Positions 37,192-45,317 of a DNA stretch of 64,000 bases are shown in pieces. Position 1 is the first letter of the stretch, and each line of letters opens with the position of its first letter. The position numbers and the translations under genes are program-made. The notes under the pieces were generated by a model that did not search any database, was not told the origin of the DNA, and saw only the letters and a program-made list of their open reading frames with translations. Origin of the DNA: Flavobacterium chryseum (lineage in GTDB: Bacteria > Bacteroidota > Bacteroidia > Flavobacteriales > Flavobacteriaceae); contig NZ_SNWW01000005.1 of assembly GCF_004362015.1 (NCBI RefSeq), forward strand, positions 186,001 through 250,000, given 5' to 3'.

Positions 37192-39803
37192 TAAAATTTA
37201 AAATTATAAGAAATACCAGGAACTATTCCGAAAATAGAAAGTCTTCTGGTTTCATTTGCTCCTGTATCTTCATTTGTTGTAAATGTCATAGAAGCGGCAT
37301 TTTTTCTATTGTAGATATTATAAATACTAAATACCCAATAGCTTTGCCAGCCTTTCTTTTTATCTGGTTTTGGCGTATAAGTTGCTGCAAGATCTAAGTG
37401 ATGAAAAACCGGTAGCCTGTTTTCATTTCTCAGTGAAAAATTAGGGATATTGATTCCGCCAAATTCATAATATCCGTTTGCATAAGTTACCGGCTGACCG
37501 GATTGCAAAGAAAAATTAGCATTAAAAGACCATTTTGGATTGTATTGATAACTACCTACAACGTTCAGATTATGCATTTTATCATATCCGGATAGATACC
37601 ATTCCCCATTTGCAATTCCTGGTTCCTGCGGAGTTCTGCCAGGCGTTTTTTGTTCTGCTCTTGATAAGGTATAAGAAACCCAACCTGTAAAATTGCCGGT
37701 GTTTTTTCTAATTAATAATTCTAAACCATACGATCTCGCTTTTCCGTTCAGGATAGCCTGTTCTATATTATTATTAGCCAAAATATCTGCCCCGTCTATA
37801 TAATCAATACGGTTTTTGATATTCTTATAAAACATTTCTCCTTCAAAAGAATAATCGCCATCTTTAAAATTCTTAAAATATCCTACAGCATATTGATCCA
37901 GAATCTGAGGTTTGGTAAAAGGTCCGCTTGGTGTCCAGATACTCATTGGTAATGGCGACTGTGTATTCGATAAAATATGAATATATTGTGCCATTCTGTT
38001 ATAACTTGCTTTTACTGAAGTATTGTCGTTAAAAGCGTATGATAATGCGGCACGCGGTTCTAAATTATTAAATTTACTAATCGTTTCTCCGCTTTTATAA
38101 GCTATAGTTCCTGTTGGAGTTCCTTCTTCATAAATATTGTATAACGGATTATATACTACTGCCTGACCATTTTCATAGGTACTAACTTCTTCGCCTCCTA
38201 AACGGTAAAACATGCTATAACGAAGCCCATATCGAAGATTTAATTTCTCTGTAATCTGGTGCTCAAAATCAAGATAAACAGAAGATTCAAAAGAATATTT
38301 TTTATCCAGCTGCTTGTAATTAAACTGTGAATCTGAACTCGTTGGCTTTACGGTTCCCGGATTAAAATCATAATACTGACCGTCGATTCCGTAATTAAGT
38401 TTAAGCTTTTGTGTTACAACATGATTCCACGCATACTTAAAACCGTACGTTCTTATGGTATTGTCCCACTCAAAACTTTCCGTTGAAATGCCCAGATTAA
38501 ATTTATAATCACTGTAGAAAACAGATAAATTGGTATTTAAATTATCAGAAAATTTATGTTTCCAACTTAAAATTCCCATAGTATTTCCGTAGGTACTTGA
38601 AAAACGATCATTGATGTCAAAAACGTCATTTCCTAAATATCCCGAAAAAGTCAGCGTATTATTAGCTCCAAAGCGATAATTTAATTTAGCATTGATATCA
38701 TAAAACATGGCAGAATTAGCATTATCGGAAAGCTTTAAAAATAAATGTGCATAAGAAGTTCTTGCAGCAACGATAAACGATCCTTTTTCTTTTTTAATTG
38801 GTCCCTGAACCAATAAACGACTTGATATCAATCCGATACCACCATTTACTTTATAATTTTCAAAGTCACCTGTTTGCTGACTTACGTCAAGAACCGAAGA
38901 AACTCTTCCTCCAAATTTAGAAGGAATACCCCCTTTGTATAAATCAAGTCCGCTGATGATATCTGCATTAAAGATGGAAAAAAAACCAAACATATGAGAA
39001 TCTCCATAAACAGGAGCTCCATCTAAAAGAATCAAATTCTGATCTGCAGCTCCTCCACGGACATTAAAACCAGAAGAAAGTTCCCCGGCATTTGTTACTC
39101 CCGGCAATGTTAATATTGATTTTAAAGGATCCGGCTCGCCCATTGCGGCCGGAATTCTCTTTATATCTTCCATAGTAAGCTTATTAACACTCATTTGAGT
39201 ATTTCTCACATCAACTGCTTTGGTGTTGGTAATTATAACCTGTTCCAATTGCTGGCTGTCGGCCTCAATGTTAAAATCAATTCTTACGTCATCAGAAACT
39301 GTAATTTGTTTTTCTCTGTTTTTAAAACCAACATAACTAACTAAAATAGTATAAGTTCCTTTGTCTAATTCTATAGAAAACATACCATTTCTATCGGTTG
39401 TAGCGCCTGTTTCAATTTCCTTAATAAAAACATTGGCTCCAATAACCAATTCTCTGTTTCCATCAAGAACCTGTCCTGTTAACTTGCTTTTTTTTTTGGC
39501 TGTTTTTGAGGATTTTTGCTTCACAAAAATATTATTACCAACAATAGAAAATTGAATTAAGTTATTTTGATTCAGTTCGCTTATAAGTTCTTTTATCGGT
39601 ATATTGGTGTAAGTATTCTTTTGAGTAAAATACTTTTGGTTTTTATCAATTTGATCTGTAAACGCAAATTTATAGTCTGTTTGATTTTCAATCTGTTTAA
39701 AGAGTTCTTTAAGAGTAACATTTTTATCAACAGTTACGGTTACATTTTGGGAAAACATACACAAACTGAATAAAAAAAAGCATGCTGAAATTATATGCTT
39801 CAT
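37191..39803 (-). CDS. TonB-dependent receptor with STN and CarboxypepD_reg domains
   Basis: An 870-residue outer-membrane receptor. After the signal peptide comes an STN signalling domain (about residues 22-75, VTLKELFKQIENQTDYKFA), which in FecA-type receptors contacts the anti-sigma protein FecR. A carboxypeptidase-regulatory-like domain (about 95-180), the plug (about 195-320, including GGAADQNLILLDGAPVYG) and the barrel ending in YNFKF follow. The STN domain matches the ECF sigma and FecR genes upstream, so this receptor should both import a substrate and report it. There is no SusD partner; DUF4249 takes that place. Ligand unknown. Confidence 0.93.
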   Translation of the reverse strand: MKHIISACFFLFSLCMFSQNVTVTVDKNVTLKELFKQIENQTDYKFAFTDQIDKNQKYFTQKNTYTNIPIKELISELNQNNLIQFSIVGNNIFVKQKSSKTAKKKSKLTGQVLDGNRELVIGANVFIKEIETGATTDRNGMFSIELDKGTYTILVSYVGFKNREKQITVSDDVRIDFNIEADSQQLEQVIITNTKAVDVRNTQMSVNKLTMEDIKRIPAAMGEPDPLKSILTLPGVTNAGELSSGFNVRGGAADQNLILLDGAPVYGDSHMFGFFSIFNADIISGLDLYKGGIPSKFGGRVSSVLDVSQQTGDFENYKVNGGIGLISSRLLVQGPIKKEKGSFIVAARTSYAHLFLKLSDNANSAMFYDINAKLNYRFGANNTLTFSGYLGNDVFDINDRFSSTYGNTMGILSWKHKFSDNLNTNLSVFYSDYKFNLGISTESFEWDNTIRTYGFKYAWNHVVTQKLKLNYGIDGQYYDFNPGTVKPTSSDSQFNYKQLDKKYSFESSVYLDFEHQITEKLNLRYGLRYSMFYRLGGEEVSTYENGQAVVYNPLYNIYEEGTPTGTIAYKSGETISKFNNLEPRAALSYAFNDNTSVKASYNRMAQYIHILSNTQSPLPMSIWTPSGPFTKPQILDQYAVGYFKNFKDGDYSFEGEMFYKNIKNRIDYIDGADILANNNIEQAILNGKARSYGLELLIRKNTGNFTGWVSYTLSRAEQKTPGRTPQEPGIANGEWYLSGYDKMHNLNVVGSYQYNPKWSFNANFSLQSGQPVTYANGYYEFGGINIPNFSLRNENRLPVFHHLDLAATYTPKPDKKKGWQSYWVFSIYNIYNRKNAASMTFTTNEDTGANETRRLSIFGIVPGISYNFKF

Positions 39804-39907
39804 GAAATTTTGTATTTTTGAATATTATTAAATGGGATAGTTTCATACTACCCTGAAGAATATTAGGAAGGATGTTTAGTTTCGCGGCTAGTGCATCCTT
39901 TTCTTTT

Positions 39908-40750
39908 CTATTGAAAAGTAATCTGTTTTAATTTTTCATTTACTTCATAGTTTAGGTTATACATTTGTGATATTAATTCGATAATCGTTTTTAAATCTTC
40001 TTTTTTATTAATTCGCACTGTAATTCTTTGGTTATAATATTCTGATGGAATAGTGACTTTATAACCATAATTCGACTGGATATAATTGCTTATAACACTA
40101 AGCTTTTCATTATCAAAATCCATGAATCTGTTAAATTCGGCTACTAAAGCAGTTTTGTTTCCGTAAGTAAATTTTTCGCCAGGTTTCAGGATCCATTTTT
40201 TATGCTGATTTTTTATACTCATCTCAACGCTTCCTTCATAAAGTTCAACAGCGACTTCTTTTTGAGTATATCCTTTAACCGTAAAAGAAGTTCCTAAAAC
40301 TGTCGTGGTGGTTTCATTACAAAATACCTGAAAAGGATGTTTTTTGTCTTTTTTAACTTTAAAATAAGCTTCACCCTTAACTCCGACTTTTCTGTTGATT
40401 GCAAAATTATTGCTATAAGAAATTTTAGAATTTGGATTTAATTCTACCCTTGAACTATCTGGTAATACTATGGTTTTTATTATAGATGTAGAATTTTCTA
40501 TTACATTTTCAGCAAGCGTATCATCATTGCTTACTGCATTACTATTAAAGTATAAAGCTGCACCAGCCACTGCAAAAATTAAAATAGCCGCTGCTGCATA
40601 AGAGCGCCATGGTTTAAATTGCTGCGGTTTTGATGAGAATGCTTTTAATTGGAATTCTTCCCAAGAAGTCTCTTTTTCATTATCAGAATGTGAAATAGGA
40701 GTTTCATCCCATATCTTTTTCAATTCTTCTTCTAATTTCTTTTCGTCCAT
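39908..40750 (-). CDS. FecR-family anti-sigma regulator
   Basis: A 280-residue inner-membrane protein. A short cytoplasmic N-terminus (residues ~1-43), which in FecR homologues binds the sigma factor, precedes one membrane helix at about 47-66. The periplasmic FecR domain has VLPDSSRVELNPNSKISY and GEAYFKVKKDKKHPFQV. The C-terminal DUF4974-like domain ends in NLNYEVNEKLKQITF. It links the STN domain of the receptor to the ECF sigma factor. About 100 bases with a GGATG/CATCC hairpin separate it from the receptor gene. Confidence 0.93.
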   Translation of the reverse strand: MDEKKLEEELKKIWDETPISHSDNEKETSWEEFQLKAFSSKPQQFKPWRSYAAAAILIFAVAGAALYFNSNAVSNDDTLAENVIENSTSIIKTIVLPDSSRVELNPNSKISYSNNFAINRKVGVKGEAYFKVKKDKKHPFQVFCNETTTTVLGTSFTVKGYTQKEVAVELYEGSVEMSIKNQHKKWILKPGEKFTYGNKTALVAEFNRFMDFDNEKLSVISNYIQSNYGYKVTIPSEYYNQRITVRINKKEDLKTIIELISQMYNLNYEVNEKLKQITFQ

Positions 40751-40762
40751 CTCTTATGTCTG

Positions 40763-40972
40763 TTAAAGTTTTTGACAATAAAATCCTTGTTTATTAAAAA
40801 CACCATAAACCATTTCTTTAATATCTCTGTTGGTTTCGATTTTTAGAATATGATTACGATCTTCTAAATCAAAATTCATGATACAATCAGAAATAATAAA
40901 CTGCAGAAGAACTACAATAAAGCTTGCATCTTCTTTGGTTGTAACATCTGTTTTATAAGATTCAATACGCAT
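40763..40972 (-). CDS. Small hypothetical protein between sigma factor and fecR
   Basis: A 69-residue frame starting MRIESYKTDVTTKEDASFIV fills the gap between the ECF sigma gene (47 bases upstream) and fecR (12 bases downstream). It has no signal peptide. The compact alternation of charged and hydrophobic residues looks like a real small alpha/beta domain of the size of HMA/ACT-like domains. I do not recognise a family. A longer frame to 41110 would overlap the sigma factor gene and is unlikely. Confidence 0.5.
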   Translation of the reverse strand: MRIESYKTDVTTKEDASFIVVLLQFIISDCIMNFDLEDRNHILKIETNRDIKEMVYGVFNKQGFYCQKL

Positions 40973-41018
40973 TTTATGTTTCTGTTTATATCTATAACAA
41001 ACGAGAACATAAAAGTTC

Positions 41019-41540
41019 CTAATGATCTTCGATTTTTTTTCGAATAAATTTACTGGCAAGGTAAATATGATTGGCAATTGTCTTTTCAGATAAATCTGTA
41101 ATTGCTGCAATCTCCTTATAGCTAAGATTTTCCAGTTTATGTAAAGTAAATATTTTTTGTTGCTGCTCCGGAAGCTGATTTATGAAAGTATATAATTTTT
41201 CTTTTCTTTCTTCAAAAATTCCAGTATCAGATTCTTCCTGTGCAGTTTCGAACGGTAAAGTATCCAGTTGAATTATTTTATTTTCTCTGTTAAGATGATT
41301 GATAATAATGTTCTTGCATATTGTAAACAATTGTTTATCAAATAAAACATCTTCATTAAGCAACTCCCTTTTATTATAGAGTCTTAAAAAAGTTTCCTGA
41401 ACAAAATCCTGCGGGGTTAGAACTGTAAAATTAAAACGTCTGGCAATGTTTATCAGTTTGTCATAGTAATTTAGATAAGCCTCTTTAAAAGAAGCTTCAT
41501 TACCTTTTTTTAAACTTAATACAAACTTTTTGTTGTCCAT
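41019..41540 (-). CDS. ECF-type RNA polymerase sigma-70 factor
   Basis: A 173-residue sigma factor with region 2 at about residues 20-85 (NYYDKLINIARRF...TPQDFVQETFLRLYNKRELL) and region 4 at about 118-170 (LPEQQQKIFTLHKLENLSYKEIA) with a helix-turn-helix. It belongs to the FecI-like group working with FecR in Bacteroidota. It is first in the locus sigma, small protein, FecR, receptor, DUF4249 and is expected to direct transcription of the receptor gene when the ligand is sensed. Confidence 0.92.
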   Translation of the reverse strand: MDNKKFVLSLKKGNEASFKEAYLNYYDKLINIARRFNFTVLTPQDFVQETFLRLYNKRELLNEDVLFDKQLFTICKNIIINHLNRENKIIQLDTLPFETAQEESDTGIFEERKEKLYTFINQLPEQQQKIFTLHKLENLSYKEIAAITDLSEKTIANHIYLASKFIRKKIEDH

Positions 41541-41886
41541 AACGCAATGTAGATAATTACTCTAAACTCAATCTCTAAAATAATATTGTATTCTGAAGTT
41601 TCTAAGCTAAGACAATCTTACTTGTTTTTTAAATAAATCTTAAGGTGCAAAGAACAGAAATTTATTCTAAAATTATCTAGTAGAAAAAATATTTTAAGTC
41701 CAAATCATAGATTTATTTTTTATTGCAAAAATGATTCAAACTTTTTTAAAAAGAATAAAATCTGGAAATATTTGATTTATACAAAACAAAAAATCCACTT
41801 CATAAAGTGGATTTTTGTAAAAGCACAAGTACAAAATTTAAATCTTTTAAAAGCATCTCATACTGTTTCTTCTCATTAATCTATCT
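41541..41886. other. Intergenic region between the sigma gene and the P-type ATPase
   Basis: About 345 AT-rich bases with no gene. The ATPase terminator is at 41785-41818. The sigma-factor promoter must lie here, but no clear consensus was found. Confidence 0.6.
41785..41818 (-). terminator. Terminator after the P-type ATPase
   Basis: A perfect 12-bp stem (41789-41800 with 41805-41816, AAAAATCCACTT and its complement) with loop CATA and A/T runs on both sides. It lies about 70 bases past the ATPase stop. Confidence 0.88.
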
Positions 41887-43908
41887 CTAAAACTTCATTT
41901 TTTGAATTCGTACTGCATTTAATATCGCTAATAATGCCACGCCAACATCTGCAAAGACTGCTTCCCACATGGTAGCGAGACCTCCTGCGCCTAAAATCAA
42001 AACAACTCCTTTAACTACAAAAGCCAGAGTAATATTCTGCCAGACAATTTTTCTGGTTTGCTTTCCGATATTTATAGCCATTGGTATTTTACTGGGTCTG
42101 TCATCCTGAATAACAACATCAGCGGTTTCAATTGTAGCATCGCTTCCTAAACCACCCATTGCAATCCCGACAGTGCTTAATGCTACTACTGGCGCATCAT
42201 TTACACCATCACCCACAAAGGCCACGGTTTCATTTCTGGCTTTGATTTCATTCACCTTATTTACTTTGTCTTCCGGTAATAAGTCACCAAAAGCATTTGC
42301 AATTCCCAATTTATTGGCTACAAATTGCACTACATTGGTTTTATCACCGCTTAACATTGTTGTTTTAACTCCCATAGCTTTTAGTTTGTCGATAGTGACT
42401 TGTGCATCTTCCTTAATCGAATCGGCAATGGTTAAATAGCCAACAAACTTTTTATCATAGGCAATTGCGATCAGCGTATAAACAATAGAATTTGGGTCAA
42501 TATCATATTGAATCCTGAATTTATCCATTAATTTAAAGTTACCTACGTGAAGTTCTTTTCCATTAATTTCTGCTTTTAAGCCATGTCCTGATATTTCTTC
42601 TACATTTTTTAGTTCAATCGAAGCATCAATTTCGCCAACATGATTATGAATTGCAGTCGCAACCGGATGTGTACTTTGGCTCTCTAAAGCATTAACCATT
42701 TTAAGTATTTCGTCCTTTTGAAATTCATCTGCAATAACGACTTCCTGTACTTTAAAAACTCCTTCGGTCATGGTGCCGGTTTTGTCCATAACAACATTTT
42801 GAATATTGGCAATACTGTCGAGGAAGTTACTTCCTTTAAACAATATTCCATTTTTACTTGCTGCGCCAATTCCGCCAAAATAACCTAACGGAATACTAAT
42901 CACTAAAGCGCATGGACAAGATATTACCAAAAAAACCAAGGCTCTGTACAGCCAATCGTTAAATACATAATTATCGACAAATAAATAAGGTAGTAAACAA
43001 ATAGCAATAGCGAGAAAAACTACTATTGGAGTGTAAATTTTTGCAAACTTTCTGATAAATAATTCCGTTGGTGCTTTTTGCGTTGTGGCATTTTGCACCA
43101 TTTCAAGGATTTTAGAAAGCTTACTGTCATTATAGGCTGTTGTTACTTTAACCTGAGCGATGGTTGTTCCGTTTATCATTCCTGCCAAAACAGTTTCGCC
43201 TTTTATTTTTGTATCCGGTTTGCTTTCACCGGTTAAAGCGGCAGTATTAAATGATGCTGTTTCTGATAGTAATTCGCCATCAAGACCCAATTTTTCACCG
43301 GCTTTAAGCTGGATTATTGCTCCAATAGAAACTTCATTGGCTTTTACCACTTTTGGTACATTATCTTCTAGTATCGTTGCCTCGTCAGGACGTTGATCTA
43401 ACAAACTTTTTATATTAGATTTTGCGCGGCTTACTGCCAAAGTTTGAAACACTTCTCCAATGGTGTAAAAAAGCATTACAGCCACACCTTCCGGATATTC
43501 GCCAATGGCAAAAGCACCAAGTGTTGCAATACACATCAACAGAAATTCAGAGAAAACGTCACCTTTGGTTATACTTTCAAATGCTTCTTTCAGAACCGGA
43601 ATTCCAACTGGCAGATATGCAACAATGTACCATGCTAATCGTACATATCCTTTAAACCAATCTTGTGGTATATAATTGTCAAATGCAATTGCAACAAGCA
43701 ATAACAGGAAAGATATAATAGCCGGAAGGAACATTTTAAAGGTGCTGCCTTCTGCATTATGTTCATGATTGTGTCCGTCATCATCTGAATGAACATCATC
43801 ATCCGTTGAGCAGCAATTACTATTTTTAGCCGACTTTTTATTCTTTTTTTCTTCTACTGTGCAATCCAATTGTTCACTGTGTGAATCGTGGTTATGTTGA
43901 TGTGCCAT
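41887..43908 (-). CDS. Heavy-metal-translocating P1B-type ATPase (Zn/Cd/Pb group)
   Basis: A 673-residue ATPase. In place of an HMA domain, the first 55 residues are a His/Cys/Asp-rich tail (MAHQHNHDSH, NCCS, HNHEH) able to bind metal. Functional motifs: TGES (226-229), the transmembrane CPC at 331-333, phosphorylated Asp375 in DKTGT, STHPVA with the P1B SHP-type His, and GDGVNDAP. CPC with a His-rich tail fits Zn2+/Cd2+/Pb2+ or possibly Co2+ export; a Cu+ ATPase would differ in TM7-8. It follows the RND efflux genes in the same direction, giving a two-tier export system. Confidence 0.94.
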   Translation of the reverse strand: MAHQHNHDSHSEQLDCTVEEKKNKKSAKNSNCCSTDDDVHSDDDGHNHEHNAEGSTFKMFLPAIISFLLLLVAIAFDNYIPQDWFKGYVRLAWYIVAYLPVGIPVLKEAFESITKGDVFSEFLLMCIATLGAFAIGEYPEGVAVMLFYTIGEVFQTLAVSRAKSNIKSLLDQRPDEATILEDNVPKVVKANEVSIGAIIQLKAGEKLGLDGELLSETASFNTAALTGESKPDTKIKGETVLAGMINGTTIAQVKVTTAYNDSKLSKILEMVQNATTQKAPTELFIRKFAKIYTPIVVFLAIAICLLPYLFVDNYVFNDWLYRALVFLVISCPCALVISIPLGYFGGIGAASKNGILFKGSNFLDSIANIQNVVMDKTGTMTEGVFKVQEVVIADEFQKDEILKMVNALESQSTHPVATAIHNHVGEIDASIELKNVEEISGHGLKAEINGKELHVGNFKLMDKFRIQYDIDPNSIVYTLIAIAYDKKFVGYLTIADSIKEDAQVTIDKLKAMGVKTTMLSGDKTNVVQFVANKLGIANAFGDLLPEDKVNKVNEIKARNETVAFVGDGVNDAPVVALSTVGIAMGGLGSDATIETADVVIQDDRPSKIPMAINIGKQTRKIVWQNITLAFVVKGVVLILGAGGLATMWEAVFADVGVALLAILNAVRIQKMKF

Positions 43909-44058
43909 CTTTATTTTTTAAATTATAATATTTAACGTCCTTAATACTATATGATGAAGCGTGCGTTCATTGCCTGTGACAGAACGAATTTAAAGTTACA
44001 AATTTTAATACTTCTATACTTTATAATTGTTCCTTCCTCATCAATAAGAAACTGTTTT

Positions 44059-45276
44059 CTAATGTTCGTGTTCGCCGCCGCCTTTCATAGCAGATAATAA
44101 ATAGAATGCACCTTTGATTACAATTTTTGCATCGGCAGGAATTTCTTCAACAAACTTAACTTCGGTATAGCCTAAATCTGTGGTTCCCGGTATAATTTCT
44201 ATTGCTTTGAAATGAATTTCGTTATGTTCTTCTTTATCTTGAGATTCTGCTTTTGTAGCTGCATTTTTTTCTTCGTTTTCTTCCTGAATATACACAAAGT
44301 ATTTATCTCCATTTTTTACGACAGCATCTTTAGGCAAAGCCGGAACGGTCGTGTTTTTGATATTGATATTGGCAGAAACATACATTCCGGAAATTAAATC
44401 TTTAGAATCAGCAGGATTAATTTTGGCGTGAACGGCAACGGTTTTACTTTCGTTTGAAAATGATTTATTGATACCAAATATTTTCCCTTTAATGGATTTG
44501 TTGCCTTGATTTGTTAAAATAAAATCTATCGTTTGTCCCACAGAAATTGATCCCAGATCTTTTTCATACACGTTTAAATCCAGGTGCATCTGACTATTAT
44601 CGACCACTTCAAAAAGTGTGATTCCTGTTTCTGCAAATGCTCCTTTAGCAATACTAATTTTTCCCACATAACCTGAAATTGGTGAGACTATTGGTACTAA
44701 ACTTGATCCGTTTGTACTCATATTCAGGGCTTGTAATTTGTTTTTTGCTGCTTTTGCTCTGGCTCTTTCAACAGCTAATTTTGCTTTTACTTCCTGAAGA
44801 ATTTTTCTCGGATTTACATTTTCATCACTTAATGTTTTCTGGCGATTGTATTCTAATTGCAGGTATTCAATATTGGCAATAGCCGAATTATAATCTTCCT
44901 GCATTTCAACGACTTCCAGATTTTGAATGGTTGCCAGCACTTTTCCTTTGTTTACAAATATACCTTCAAGAACTAAAATGTCTTTAACGGTTCCGCCAAT
45001 TAAGGTAGAAATATTGGCCATATTTTGTGGCGGAACTGTTGTGTAACCATTGGCTTTTATCACTAAATTAAGGTTCCTGTTTTCTAAAAAGCCTGTTTGA
45101 ATTCCTACCGTTTTGAACTGTATTTCAGTTAATGCCACTTCATTTTCTGATTTCTCTTCTTCATGAACAGCTTCTTCGGTTTTTTTATCAGCACAAGAAG
45201 TAAGAAGCACGAAGCAAGAAGCAAGAAGTGTTAGTTTTATCTTGATATTTGAAATTGTATTTATATTTTTACTCAT
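44059..45276 (-). CDS. RND efflux periplasmic adaptor (CusB/CzcB type)
   Basis: About 405 residues with a lipobox LLTSC near Cys27. A membrane-fusion layout is visible: a barrel-sandwich hybrid domain around IKANGYTTVPPQNMANIST, an alpha-helical hairpin (about 125-190, rich in Ala/Glu/Lys), a second lipoyl-like half (SPISGYVGKISIAKGA) and a beta-barrel domain. The C-terminus ends GGGEHEH, a His-rich tail. It connects the inner-membrane RND pump to TolC. ATG 45276 is chosen; a start at 45318 would overlap the pump stop codon. Confidence 0.92.
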   Translation of the reverse strand: MSKNINTISNIKIKLTLLASCFVLLTSCADKKTEEAVHEEEKSENEVALTEIQFKTVGIQTGFLENRNLNLVIKANGYTTVPPQNMANISTLIGGTVKDILVLEGIFVNKGKVLATIQNLEVVEMQEDYNSAIANIEYLQLEYNRQKTLSDENVNPRKILQEVKAKLAVERARAKAAKNKLQALNMSTNGSSLVPIVSPISGYVGKISIAKGAFAETGITLFEVVDNSQMHLDLNVYEKDLGSISVGQTIDFILTNQGNKSIKGKIFGINKSFSNESKTVAVHAKINPADSKDLISGMYVSANINIKNTTVPALPKDAVVKNGDKYFVYIQEENEEKNAATKAESQDKEEHNEIHFKAIEIIPGTTDLGYTEVKFVEEIPADAKIVIKGAFYLLSAMKGGGEHEH

Positions 45277-45317
45277 AATTTTATTTATTTTTTTGAATTC
45301 GTGAATCTTCGATTTCA

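Noticed and set aside
39860..39907. Riboswitch between fecR and the receptor gene
   Set aside because: There is one simple hairpin but no conserved aptamer core that I can recognise.
40973..41110. N-terminal extension of the small protein before fecR
   Set aside because: It would overlap the end of the ECF sigma gene in another frame and begins with residues that are its shadow.
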